Assembly: GCA_910575005.1 (NCBI GenBank)
Contig: CAJTCL010000002.1
Coordinates: 186,001 to 250,000, forward strand
Length of the DNA: 64,000 nt
Origin: Lachnospiraceae bacterium
Lineage (GTDB): Bacteria > Bacillota > Clostridia > Lachnospirales > Lachnospiraceae
Reading direction: 5' to 3'
The notes beneath the pieces are model-generated. The model was not told the DNA's origin, ran no database searches, and was given only the letters and a program-made list of their open reading frames with translations. A program made the translations under genes and the position numbers. How positions within the stretch are numbered: the stretch's first letter is position 1; each line of letters begins with the position of its first letter. Below, in pieces: positions 9,099-17,006 of the stretch.

Positions 9099-9449
9099 TT
9101 GGAAAAAAAGCAGATAGCAATGACTGAGGCAGTCTACTATATTCTCCTCTCTTTGCAAACACCGAATCATGGATATGGCATTATTCAAAATATCATACAG
9201 ATGACAGAAGGAAGGCTGGAATTGGGGGCAGGTACGCTCTATGGAGCTATCAATACATTGTTGAATAAGGGTTGGATTCAACTCTACAGCGAGGATAAAC
9301 ATTCCAGAAAGAAAAAACAGTATCTGATGACAGAGGAAGGGCGACAGGCTTTGCGTCAGGAGATCAAGCGGCTGGAAGAGTTGCTGGAGAATGGCAGGAG
9401 ATTTCTAGGTGAGGAGGTACATGATGAGGAAGTTTCGGGTGTATTATGA
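9099..9449 (+). CDS. PadR family transcriptional regulator
   Basis: 116 residues from TTG 9099, chosen because AAGGAAGAGG lies 8 bp upstream and because PadR proteins start near this point. The frame is open back to 8949, but that part overlaps the promoter and operator. The winged-helix core is clear: AVYYILLSLQTPNHGYGI, LGAGTLYGAINTLLNKGWI and KKKQYLMTEEGRQAL are PadR signatures. It is a cytoplasmic DNA-binding repressor, likely of its own operon through the palindromes at 9033-9064. Its stop overlaps the start of the DUF2812 gene, a pairing common in Firmicutes. Confidence 0.88.
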   Translation: MEKKQIAMTEAVYYILLSLQTPNHGYGIIQNIIQMTEGRLELGAGTLYGAINTLLNKGWIQLYSEDKHSRKKKQYLMTEEGRQALRQEIKRLEELLENGRRFLGEEVHDEEVSGVL

Positions 9450-9981
9450 TAAGGACAAAGAGGAGATATGGCTCAATCAGATGTGCAGTAAGGGATGGGG
9501 AATGACAAGATTTTTTATGGGGGTCTATACCTTTGAACCCTGTATTCCAGATGAATATACCTATCAGGTTGATTTACCTGATTTGTGGGGGACATCTACA
9601 AATGACAAGGATAGAAAAAAGCGGGAGTATATTGAATTTATCGAGGAGACAGGAGCAGAATATGTGTGTACCTGGGGATTTTATATGATTTTCCGCAAAA
9701 AGAAGGAAAAAGGAGATTTTAAACTGTATACGGATCCAGAATCACAGATAAAACTGTATCAGCGTTTCAGAAAGCTGTTTTTTGCAGTTTTATTATTGGA
9801 ATTAGCAGTGAGTATTTTTGATACAGTGAATTTTGTTTATACAATTAGTCTGCCTTGGCATCCAAGCATATATATGATGATTATCGTTGAATTGATTTGC
9901 ATTGGAATTATGTATGCTATAGTGGGAAAATTGATAGCTGTGATTGTCCAGCTTACCGGGAAGATTCAGGAACTTAAGTAG
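9424..9981 (+). CDS. DUF2812 domain membrane protein
   Basis: 185 residues from ATG 9424, which sits 6 nt after AGGAGG; ATG 9421 is the alternative. The N-terminal soluble domain has the DUF2812 pattern: YYDKDKEEIWLNQMCSKGWG, then an aromatic-rich strand and AEYVCTWGFYMIFRKK. Two C-terminal hydrophobic helices follow (about 120-142 and 150-180). DUF2812 genes regularly sit directly behind padR genes, and the gene overlaps padR here. The molecular role is unknown; a PadR-linked membrane sensor or effector is only a guess. The ABC exporter genes 200 bp downstream have their own promoter. Confidence 0.8.
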   Translation: MRKFRVYYDKDKEEIWLNQMCSKGWGMTRFFMGVYTFEPCIPDEYTYQVDLPDLWGTSTNDKDRKKREYIEFIEETGAEYVCTWGFYMIFRKKKEKGDFKLYTDPESQIKLYQRFRKLFFAVLLLELAVSIFDTVNFVYTISLPWHPSIYMMIIVELICIGIMYAIVGKLIAVIVQLTGKIQELK

Positions 9982-9997
9982 TAAAAAAATATTTTTC

Positions 9998-10026
9998 TTG
10001 ACAAGAATTGAAATCTGTTTTATTGT
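9998..10026 (+). promoter_or_regulatory. Promoter of the ABC-2 export operon
   Basis: TTGACA at 9998-10003, a 17-bp spacer and TATTGT at 10021-10026; an alternative -10 (TATAAA) lies just downstream. The resulting leader to 10179 is about 145 nt. Confidence 0.55.
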
Positions 10027-10068
10027 ATTATATAAATAGTACAATAGTACATAGAGAGGGGATAAAGA

Positions 10069-10166
10069 GTGAAAGAAATAAAGAGGAAAGGACAAAATGC
10101 AAACACCTTTCTTTCACCCTTTTTGTTTGCGCCTCACATGAAAATGCAAGCATTTTCGCTTGAGGC
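10069..10166 (+). promoter_or_regulatory. Structured leader of the ABC-2 exporter with competing hairpins
   Basis: Three long inverted repeats fill the leader. 10069-10078 pairs with 10108-10117 (10 bp). 10099-10104 pairs with 10125-10130 (6 bp). 10131-10136 plus 10140-10147 pair with 10150-10157 plus 10161-10166 (6 + 8 bp around an AA loop). The first two cannot both form, so alternative folds are possible. The third ends 12 nt before the start codon, close to the ribosome-binding site. Confidence 0.45.
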
Positions 10167-10178
10167 TTGGTGTAAAAT

Positions 10179-10961
10179 ATGAAAGAATTATTGAGTGTGC
10201 AGAACTTAAAAAAGACTTTTAAGATTTCTGCAAAGCAGCAGAAGATCCAAAATACCAAGCAGCGGATAAAGGTTGCGGTAGATGGATTAAGCTTTACCGC
10301 ATATGAGGGAGAAGTATTCGGCCTGTTGGGGCCAAACGGTGCTGGTAAAACTACAACACTGCGTATGATGTCAGCTTTGGTGAAACCAGATGAGGGGGAT
10401 GTGCTGGTGGATGGGTCCAGTGTAGTGAAAAAACCAGATGAAGTGCGCAGCAAGATTGGATTTCTCACCAGTGAGTTAAAATTAGAGGAGTTTTTTACGC
10501 CAAATTATTTATTTGACTTTTTTTCTGAACTGCATGGGGTTGACAGAGAGACTGCTACAGCCAGAAAACAGAAATTGTTTGAGCGATTTGGGATTACTAA
10601 TTTTGCAGAGGTAAAGGTGGGTAATCTTTCTACAGGAATGAAGCAGAAAGTGTCGTTGGTGATTTCCATTGTGCACAATCCAGATATTATCATTTTTGAT
10701 GAGCCTACAAATGGTCTGGATGTACTGACCGCAAAGGTGGTGACAGATTTTCTGTTAGAATTGAAACAGCAAGGAAAGACAGTTGTTGTGTCCACCCATA
10801 TTTTTAGTTTGATTGAGAAAATTTGTGATCGGGTCGGAGTGATTATTGATGGCAAGATGGCGGTCTGTGATACGCTGGAAAATATTACAGCCGATAAACC
10901 ATTAGAAGAAAAATTCTTTGATATTTATGCGGAAAGAGTAGGTGAGACTTATGAGAAATAG
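10179..10961 (+). CDS. ABC-2 type transporter ATP-binding protein (NatA-like)
   Basis: 260 residues. Walker A GPNGAGKTTT, signature LSTGMKQK, Walker B IIIFDEPTNGLD and the switch His in VVVSTHIF are all present. The N-terminal insert around KISAKQQKIQNTKQRIKVAV resembles NatA sodium exporters of Bacillus. The start at 10179 has only a weak ribosome-binding site, which fits control by the structured leader upstream. Its end overlaps the permease gene. The pair probably exports Na+ or a toxic compound; the substrate cannot be read from sequence. Confidence 0.88.
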   Translation: MKELLSVQNLKKTFKISAKQQKIQNTKQRIKVAVDGLSFTAYEGEVFGLLGPNGAGKTTTLRMMSALVKPDEGDVLVDGSSVVKKPDEVRSKIGFLTSELKLEEFFTPNYLFDFFSELHGVDRETATARKQKLFERFGITNFAEVKVGNLSTGMKQKVSLVISIVHNPDIIIFDEPTNGLDVLTAKVVTDFLLELKQQGKTVVVSTHIFSLIEKICDRVGVIIDGKMAVCDTLENITADKPLEEKFFDIYAERVGETYEK

Positions 10962-12138
10962 TATCATAACAGTGATGAAAAAAGAATTTATGCGTTTTTT
11001 CACCGACCGCAGAATGGTAGTGACAACGCTGTTGATGCCAGGAATTATGATCTATTTTTTGTATTCCTTTATGGGAAGCGGTTTGGGTTCTAAATTAGGA
11101 GAATCTGAGGATTTTGTAGCAAGTATCGCTGTTCAAAATCTGCCTGAAAGTATGCAGACAATAGGTGAGGGTGAAACACCGATGGAATTTAAAGATTTGT
11201 CTGAAGAAGGAATGGAACAGGCTTTGGAACAACTGCAACAGTCAGAAGACAGCTGTGATCTGGTGGCAGTGTTCCCAGAGGATTTTGATGCGCAGGTGGC
11301 TTCTTATGATGTTACCGCAGGCACAGAGGCTCCGGCAGTAAAGTTATATTATAACTCTACAAACAAGGATTCCCAGTTGACCTACAATATGATGCGAGAG
11401 ATACTTGATACATACGAATCGGCGTTGGCCAATAAGTTTGATGTCAATCCTGGAGAAGAAAGCTATGATATGGCTACCAAAGAGGATATGTCAGCACAGA
11501 TTTTCTCAATGATGGTGCCTATGTTATTGATGATATTTCTTTTTAGCGGCTGTATGGCGGTAGCCCCAGAATCAATCGCGGGAGAGAAAGAGCGCGGGAC
11601 GATTGCTACCCTTTTAGTTACGCCAATTAAGCGCAGCCATCTTGCAATTGGTAAGATTATCAGTCTAAGTGTGATCGCTGTTTTAAGCGGACTATCCAGT
11701 TTCCTGGGAACCATGCTTTCCTTGCCAAAGCTGATGGGCGGGGAAGAAAGTGTGGATGCCAGTGTATATGGAGTTGGAGATTATATTCTGACGCTTCTGG
11801 TGATATTATCAACAGTATTAGTTATTATCACGTTGGTTTCTATTATCTCTGCCTTTGCTAAAAATGTTAAAGAAGCCACTGGATGGGTGACGCCTGTGAT
11901 GATTATTTCAATGCTGCTTGGAGTCACCTCTATGGTGGAAAGTCTCTGTATGACAGATCCTGTATGGTATTTGATTCCGCTGTATAACAGTGTACAGAGC
12001 ATGAATGGTATTTTCTCAATGGAGCCCAATATAATTAACATTGTAGTAACAGTAGTGGCAAATGTTTGTTATGCTGGAATTGGTGTCTTAGTACTGGCAA
12101 AGATGTTTGACAATGAAAAAGTGATGTTTTCTAAATAG
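10951..12138 (+). CDS. ABC-2 type permease (NatB-like)
   Basis: 395 residues from ATG 10951, inside the last codons of the ATPase gene. An N-terminal membrane helix (TTLLMPGIMIYFLYSF) is followed by a large extracytoplasmic domain (about 45-190), then five or six helices from about 195 on. IAGEKERGTIATLLVTPIKR is the cytoplasmic coupling motif of ABC-2 permeases of the NatB/YhaP type. It forms the membrane channel with the preceding ATPase. Translational coupling through the overlap is likely. The gene is followed closely by the independent small-RNA unit at 12167. Confidence 0.87.
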   Translation: MRNSIITVMKKEFMRFFTDRRMVVTTLLMPGIMIYFLYSFMGSGLGSKLGESEDFVASIAVQNLPESMQTIGEGETPMEFKDLSEEGMEQALEQLQQSEDSCDLVAVFPEDFDAQVASYDVTAGTEAPAVKLYYNSTNKDSQLTYNMMREILDTYESALANKFDVNPGEESYDMATKEDMSAQIFSMMVPMLLMIFLFSGCMAVAPESIAGEKERGTIATLLVTPIKRSHLAIGKIISLSVIAVLSGLSSFLGTMLSLPKLMGGEESVDASVYGVGDYILTLLVILSTVLVIITLVSIISAFAKNVKEATGWVTPVMIISMLLGVTSMVESLCMTDPVWYLIPLYNSVQSMNGIFSMEPNIINIVVTVVANVCYAGIGVLVLAKMFDNEKVMFSK

Positions 12139-12166
12139 AGATTATTATCTAACCATGATGAATTGT

Positions 12167-12262
12167 TATAATGCCAATAGGCAAAACGAGAATATTCGTC
12201 CATGTTGACAGAAGAAACAAATCCCTAACTGTACTGCGAATACAGTTGGGGATTCTTTTTAT
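12167..12262 (+). ncRNA. Putative small RNA sharing its promoter and 5' end with the RNA at 18811
   Basis: TATAAT at 12167-12172 and the next 17 bp are identical to 18799-18821 (23 bp in all). Transcription would begin near 12179 with CAATAGGCAAAACGA, followed by a small hairpin and CCAT, and stop at a perfect terminator: arms 12220-12233 and 12241-12254 then T5. The transcript is about 80 nt. No small hydrophobic ORF was found opposite it, so it looks like an orphan relative of the antitoxin-like RNA at 18811. Confidence 0.55.
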
Positions 12263-12368
12263 TCAGATATTTGACACATCAAAATATAAACAATATATTT
12301 CTGATTTATAGACTTTCATTCACCTGCATAATCAAAAACAAATCTGCCATACTAAATTTCAGAGTATA

Positions 12369-12402
12369 AAGCCTGTGTTCCAAAGGGAAGACAGGCTTTT
12401 TG
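12369..12402 (+). terminator. Terminator-like hairpin
   Basis: AAGCCTGT at 12369-12376 pairs with ACAGGCTT at 12391-12398, followed by T's. No gene precedes it after 12262, so what it terminates is unclear. The stretch 12263-12368 shows nothing else convincing. Confidence 0.5.
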
Positions 12403-12414
12403 AGTATATGCACA

Positions 12415-12494
12415 GGGGCGCATAAGGAATTCTACTGTTTATGCAGTATGCGCCCCGCGCGTAGCGAGTAGGGGAAGAACATCTTCCCTACTCG
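12415..12494. repeat. Two tandem long inverted repeats upstream of the FAD/Rieske gene
   Basis: First hairpin: perfect 10-bp arms 12415-12424 and 12447-12456. Second: 12465-12478 pairs with 12482-12494 with one bulged G and a loop of only 3 nt. Neither is followed by a T-run. They may be a mobile palindromic element or a leader structure. Confidence 0.55.
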
Positions 12495-12529
12495 ATTAAG
12501 GATTTCGCAGAGTGAAAAGAGGCAGAGAA

Positions 12530-13888
12530 ATGGAATCAATCTGGAAAAAGACAGTGGAAATTCCCAAAAGGGATTCTTTAAAGGAAGAGCTTCATACACA
12601 GGCAGTGGTAATCGGTGCGGGGATGGCGGGGATTTTAACTGCGTATTTGTTAAAACAGAAGGGCGTAGAATCTATAGTATTAGAAGCGGAGCGCATTGGT
12701 GGTGGACAGACGCAAAATACCACAGCAAAGATCACTTCCCAACACAATCTGATCTATGCGTATCTAATTGAAAAATTTGGAGAGGAAAAGGCGCGTCAGT
12801 ATGCACATGCAAATCAAAAGGCCATTGGGAGTTTTCAAAAAATTATAGAGAATGAACAGATAGCATGTCATTTAAAAAAATGTCCTTCTTATCTCTATAC
12901 CACAGAACAAAATCGTGTGCAGGAATTGGAAAATGAGGCGCTGGCGGCAAAAGTGCTGGGAATACCAGCACAGTTTACAACGGAGACAGAGCTGCCCTTT
13001 ACGATTTCTGGGGCGGTCAAATTTGAAGGGCAGGCACAGTTTCATCCCTTGGAATTTCTGCAAGAATTGTCTAAAGATTTGACAATTTATGAACATTCCA
13101 GAGTGGTTCAAGTGGAGGGGAACACAGTTCGTACCGAACAGGGAACGGTGGAGGCGGAACATGTGGTATTTGCAGTGCATTATCCCTGGCAGGTTGTGCC
13201 AGGTTTTTATTTTCTGCGTATGCATCAGGAGCGCAGTTATGTTATTGCCCTGGAATTACCAGGAGATCAGCCGCACATGGCAGGGATGTATCTCGGGGTA
13301 GAAGAGGAAGGTTATTCTTTTCGTGTCTGTGAAAATCGAGACAAAACAGTGCTTTTCATGGGTGGACAGAGCCATCGGACTGGGGAGAATACTTCTGGTG
13401 GAAAATACGATAATTTAAGGAAACATGCGCGGGAATGGTTTCCTAATTGTAGTGAAATTGCCCATTGGTCAGCGCAGGATTGTATGCCGATGGATCATAT
13501 TCCTTATATTGGCTGCTTTACCTCAGATCGTCCCAATTGGTATGTGGCTACAGGATTTGAAAAATGGGGCATGACATCTGCAATGGCTGCGGCAGAGATT
13601 ATTTCAGATAAGATTATTGGGCATAAAAACGAGGATCAGGAAGTATTTGCGCCGCAACGTTTTCCAGTGACTGCACTCTCTAAAAATTTTACAGAGAATG
13701 TGATGCAGGCGGTAAAAGGGCTGTCAAAACAAGCATTTTCAGTAGATGAATATCCCAAGAAATGCCCTCATATGGGCTGTAAATTAGAGCAAAATGCAGA
13801 CGAAAATACCTGGGAATGCCCCTGTCATGGTTCCTGTTTTGGAGCGGATGGCCAACTCCACAGCGGACCAGCACAGCATGGATTGTAA
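12530..13888 (+). CDS. FAD-dependent oxidoreductase fused to a Rieske [2Fe-2S] domain
   Basis: 452 residues from ATG 12530; a GTG at 12512 in frame has no better ribosome-binding site. The N-terminus has the dinucleotide motif VVIGAGMAG (26-34) followed by VLEAERIGGGQTQNTTAKIT, typical of DadA-like FAD oxidoreductases. Residues near 330 (MPYIGCFTSD-like segment and WYVATGFEKWGMT) close the FAD fold. The C-terminal 45 residues carry Rieske ligands, CPHMGC and CPCHGS. The same fusion is known from Bacillus YhfW. The protein is cytoplasmic with no signal peptide. The substrate is unknown; electron transfer from an amine or aldehyde donor to the Rieske centre is inferred. Confidence 0.85.
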   Translation: MESIWKKTVEIPKRDSLKEELHTQAVVIGAGMAGILTAYLLKQKGVESIVLEAERIGGGQTQNTTAKITSQHNLIYAYLIEKFGEEKARQYAHANQKAIGSFQKIIENEQIACHLKKCPSYLYTTEQNRVQELENEALAAKVLGIPAQFTTETELPFTISGAVKFEGQAQFHPLEFLQELSKDLTIYEHSRVVQVEGNTVRTEQGTVEAEHVVFAVHYPWQVVPGFYFLRMHQERSYVIALELPGDQPHMAGMYLGVEEEGYSFRVCENRDKTVLFMGGQSHRTGENTSGGKYDNLRKHAREWFPNCSEIAHWSAQDCMPMDHIPYIGCFTSDRPNWYVATGFEKWGMTSAMAAAEIISDKIIGHKNEDQEVFAPQRFPVTALSKNFTENVMQAVKGLSKQAFSVDEYPKKCPHMGCKLEQNADENTWECPCHGSCFGADGQLHSGPAQHGL

Positions 13889-14010
13889 AAAAATTGAGCA
13901 AATATTATCAACCGCAAGATGATATAACGACAATTGGCAGAGAAAGGAATAAAAATAACTGTATCGAAAATACTATTAGAAAAGAGACCAAATATAAGGA
14001 GGAAATCTCT

Positions 14011-14457
14011 ATGTTAGTACCAAGTATTTTCAATACCAGTCTAGGCAATGATTTTTTTAATGATTCTATGGACAGTATTCGGGATATGTTCCGCGCGCCC
14101 TTTGAGCATGGAAATAAAGTTTCTTTGATGTCCACTGATATTCAGGATCTGGGAGAAAGTTACCAGATGGAAGTAGAGTTACCAGGCTATAAGAAAGAGG
14201 ATCTAAAAGCAGATCTCAAAGACGGCTATCTGACTATATCTGCTCAGAAAAAAGAGCAGCAGGATCAGAAAGACAGTGAAGGCAGATTTGTGCGGCGAGA
14301 GCGTTATCTTGGAAGCTGCCAGAGAAGTTTTTATGTGGGAGAACATATCACGCAGGAGGATGTAAAGGCAAGCTTTGAGGATGGTGTATTGAAACTGGTG
14401 ATTCCCAAAAAAGAAGCTCCGGCAGTGGAGGAAAAAAAATATATTGCCATCCAATAA
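14011..14457 (+). CDS. Small heat shock protein, Hsp20/alpha-crystallin family
   Basis: 148 residues from ATG 14011 after TAAGGAGG; the frame is open upstream to 13816 but overlaps the previous gene. The start MLVPSIFNTSLGNDFFND is typical of clostridial Hsp20. The alpha-crystallin domain spans about 40-140: YQMEVELPGYKKEDLKADLKDG, RRERYLGSCQRSFYVG, and FEDGVLKLVIPKKE, the conserved G-x-L-x-(I/V)-P end strand. It is an ATP-independent holdase in the cytoplasm. No CIRCE element was found in 13889-14010. It is convergent with the LacI-type gene, with only 14 bp between the stops. Confidence 0.95.
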   Translation: MLVPSIFNTSLGNDFFNDSMDSIRDMFRAPFEHGNKVSLMSTDIQDLGESYQMEVELPGYKKEDLKADLKDGYLTISAQKKEQQDQKDSEGRFVRRERYLGSCQRSFYVGEHITQEDVKASFEDGVLKLVIPKKEAPAVEEKKYIAIQ

Positions 14458-14471
14458 TTGTTAGTCAATCA

Positions 14472-15551
14472 TTAACCAGAATAATAACTGCAGCTTTCAC
14501 GCTCAATCAGCTCACAGGGAAGTTCCAGACGCACGGCTTCTCTGTGGCCTCCCTTTTTTTGATCAAGCAGAAGTGTCAGCGCTAGATGCGCCATTTGCTT
14601 TTTGGGAATATGGATTGTGCTCAGTAAAGGAGTCGTTTTTTCTGAGGCAGCGATATTGTCAATGGAGATCACAGAAGGCATATAACCTCTTTTTTTATGT
14701 TGTTTTAAAGCTTTTAACACACCCACAGCAGTGCTGTCATTGGCACAAAAAATTGCGGAGGGCGGTTGTTTTAGACGAATGATATTACACATAATATCAT
14801 AACCTTCCTCCATTGTCTGGCTGCTAGGATAAATGTTTTGGTAGTTGAGCGGAATCTTGTGATTTAACAAGACTTGATAATAGCCATTATAACGGGATTC
14901 ATAGGTACAGTCGCCGATATAGGCAATGCGCTGATGGCCAAGCGAAATTAGATGTTCTACAGCTTTAGCGGCAGCGACGGCTCCATCACAGAATACTTCA
15001 TCATAGAGATAATCGGTAGGGTTGCGGTCTATTCCTGCCAGACAATCATATCTTTTGCGCAGGGCAGGAATCAACGAATCTGGGCATTTGCCTAGGATCA
15101 TCAGTCCAGTATTTGGTTTACGGGAGATCAGTGCCGGAAAATTGAGCGGATTTTGCCGCAAAATACTTTCTGAAGATCGGTAAGGAACCATGCCAGGATT
15201 TGAAATATCAGGTATGATAAGATCAGTAGGATAGAGAAGTTGTCCCAATAAACAATTTTCGGCCATCAGTTCTTCTTTGATATGTTGAAATAGTTCCTGG
15301 AAAAAAGGATCTGTATTCAGAGAATCAAAACGGGTTAGAAAAATATCTACCGTAAAAGGTATTGGAGGATTTTCTGTGCCCATTCTCAGGGTTCTGGCAG
15401 CATTGTTAGGCAGATAGTCAAGTTCTGCGGCAAGCTGCCAGATTTTTTCTGCAAGTCCTGGCTGATTGCAGTTATGTTCTGGATGATTTAATACCCTGGA
15501 AACTGTGGATATGGAAGTGCCAGCGAGACTGGCTATTTTTTTCAATGACAT
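14472..15551 (-). CDS. LacI family transcriptional regulator
   Basis: 359 residues from ATG at 15551 (minus strand), with AGAGGTGG upstream. The N-terminal HTH is MSLKKIASLAGTSISTVSRV and the hinge helix is YLPNNAARTLR near residue 52. The rest is a periplasmic-binding-like sensor: TGLMILGKCPD, AVEHLISLGHQRIAYIGD, PPSAIFCANDSTAVGVLKAL, PSVISIDNIAASE and a final STIHIPKKQMAHLA. It binds DNA as a dimer with a small-molecule effector. It is divergent from the SsuABC-like importer, and two LacI-type operators lie between them, so it probably controls both units. The effector is not evident; LacI proteins more often sense sugars. Confidence 0.92.
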   Translation of the reverse strand: MSLKKIASLAGTSISTVSRVLNHPEHNCNQPGLAEKIWQLAAELDYLPNNAARTLRMGTENPPIPFTVDIFLTRFDSLNTDPFFQELFQHIKEELMAENCLLGQLLYPTDLIIPDISNPGMVPYRSSESILRQNPLNFPALISRKPNTGLMILGKCPDSLIPALRKRYDCLAGIDRNPTDYLYDEVFCDGAVAAAKAVEHLISLGHQRIAYIGDCTYESRYNGYYQVLLNHKIPLNYQNIYPSSQTMEEGYDIMCNIIRLKQPPSAIFCANDSTAVGVLKALKQHKKRGYMPSVISIDNIAASEKTTPLLSTIHIPKKQMAHLALTLLLDQKKGGHREAVRLELPCELIERESCSYYSG

Positions 15552-15676
15552 TGTACCACCTCTCTTTCTATAGAAATGAAGTATCAATAGATGTGAAAAT
15601 GGTTTACAGGTTGATTTACATGAATATTTGACGAATGCCGCGAGGGTCAAATATAGGAAATTTTAGGTATATAAAT

Positions 15677-15691
15677 TGAAAACGTTTGCAA
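15677..15691. promoter_or_regulatory. LacI-family (cre-like) operator 1
   Basis: TGAAAACGTTTGCAA fits the cre consensus WTGNAANCGNWNNCW with the preceding T. It lies about 125 bp upstream of the lacI-type start codon. Either the adjacent LacI-type protein or CcpA could bind. Confidence 0.7.
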
Positions 15692-15789
15692 TTATAAGGT
15701 TATTTAAAATAAATGATAAGCATGAAAAATCGTAGTTAGGTTAATTTATCAGTTAGGGTAGGATTTTTTATTTTACAAGTAATTAGCTA

Positions 15790-15818
15790 TTGACTGGACT
15801 GTTTAATAGAATATTTAT
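15790..15818 (+). promoter_or_regulatory. Possible promoter of the importer operon
   Basis: TTGACT near 15790 is followed by a TA-rich -10 region (ATTTAT or TATAAT, spacers 17-20 bp). Operator 2 lies downstream of it, so repression would be by roadblock or looping. Confidence 0.4.
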
Positions 15819-15854
15819 AATAAAATATTATCATAACAGCAGCAGCAAATCAAG

Positions 15855-15869
15855 TGAAAACGTTTGCAA
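15855..15869. promoter_or_regulatory. LacI-family (cre-like) operator 2
   Basis: The same 15-bp sequence as operator 1, exactly 178 bp away centre to centre, which is 17 turns of B-DNA. This spacing favours a repression loop. Confidence 0.7.
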
Positions 15870-15981
15870 ATAAAGGGGTATGAAAAGAGAACAATTTATT
15901 TTAAACTAAATCATATTTGAAAATGAAGCTAAGATATCAGCGTCATAAGATATGAATTGAAAGAGAGGATGGCAGAAATTA

Positions 15982-16956
15982 ATGAAAAAATTATGGAAAT
16001 TATGTATGTGTACAATAGCAGCAGTGGCATGTTTGGCAATGGCAGGATGTGGCTCCAAGGACGATGGTAAGGAAGTGTCAATTGGGTACTTTAATAATGT
16101 CACCCACCCACAGGCTCTCTATATGAAATCACAAAAGACTTTGGAAAACAGCTTGGGCAAAGATATCAATGTGAAATGGACAGCCTTTAATGCAGGACCA
16201 GCAGAGGTGGAGGCATTGTTTTCTGGTGATATTGATATCGGATATATTGGACCAGTTCCCGCTGTCAGCGCCAATGTAAAAAGTAAAGGTGATGTGGTGA
16301 TATTGTCAGGTTCTTCTACTGGCGGAGCAATATTAGTAAAACGTCCAGAAGCAGATATTGAGAGTGTTGACCAGCTGGATGGAAAGAACGTGGCAATTCC
16401 GCAGATTGGCAATACACAACATCTTTCACTGTTAAAACTTTTATCTGATAATAGTCTAAAACCTGTGACAGAGGGCGGTACTGTGACAGTCAGCGCGGTG
16501 GCCAATGCAGATGTGGCTAATATGATGGAGCGTGGTGATATTGATGCTGCTTTGGTGCCAGAACCCTGGGGAGCAACTCTGCTAAAAGATGGTGCAGAGC
16601 TGTTGATGGACTATGATGAAATCTATATGGATGGAGCCTACAATGTGGCAGTGGTAGTTGTGCGCAAAGAATTTATGGAAAAGAATCCAGAAATTGTGGA
16701 GAAATTCTTAGCAGAACATCAAGCTGCTACCGATAAGATCAATGAAGACAAAGAAAATGCCTTGACTATCATCAATGAGGAATTAAAGAGTGCCACTGGC
16801 AAAGCGCTGGGAGAAGATATTATTTCAGAATCTTTTGAACGAATTGGCGTCAGTACAGAATTAAATCGGGAATCGGTGCTTGATTTTGCAAATATCAGTA
16901 AAGAACAGGATTTTATCAAGGAGCTTCCCGATGAAAAGACACTGTTCACAGATTAA
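15982..16956 (+). CDS. ABC transporter substrate-binding lipoprotein, SsuA/NrtA/TauA type
   Basis: 324 residues; ATG 15982 after AGAGAGGA. The signal peptide ends in a lipobox, LAMAGC, with Cys23, so it is a lipid-anchored extracytoplasmic protein. VSIGYFNNVTHPQALYMKSQ, ALFSGDIDIGYIGPVPAVSA and the hinge DQLDGKNVAIPQIGNTQH are typical of the nitrate/sulfonate/taurine binding family. The MERGDIDAALVPEPWG motif is characteristic. The ligand cannot be decided between sulfonates, nitrate, bicarbonate or thiamine-precursor-like compounds. It is the first gene of a three-gene importer operon. Confidence 0.9.
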   Translation: MKKLWKLCMCTIAAVACLAMAGCGSKDDGKEVSIGYFNNVTHPQALYMKSQKTLENSLGKDINVKWTAFNAGPAEVEALFSGDIDIGYIGPVPAVSANVKSKGDVVILSGSSTGGAILVKRPEADIESVDQLDGKNVAIPQIGNTQHLSLLKLLSDNSLKPVTEGGTVTVSAVANADVANMMERGDIDAALVPEPWGATLLKDGAELLMDYDEIYMDGAYNVAVVVVRKEFMEKNPEIVEKFLAEHQAATDKINEDKENALTIINEELKSATGKALGEDIISESFERIGVSTELNRESVLDFANISKEQDFIKELPDEKTLFTD

Positions 16957-17006
16957 GTTTGAAAAAAACAGCGAGATTGCAGAGAAGATCAGATTGGAGG
17001 AAAGTT

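Noticed and set aside
12303-12345. Short minus-strand ORF (MADLFLIMQVNESL) opposite the orphan small-RNA region
   Set aside because: Only 14 codons, no ribosome-binding site, no complementarity to the RNA at 12167, and no membrane-length helix.
13889-14010. Search for a CIRCE or other heat-shock operator before hsp20
   Set aside because: No TTAGCACTC-type inverted repeat found.
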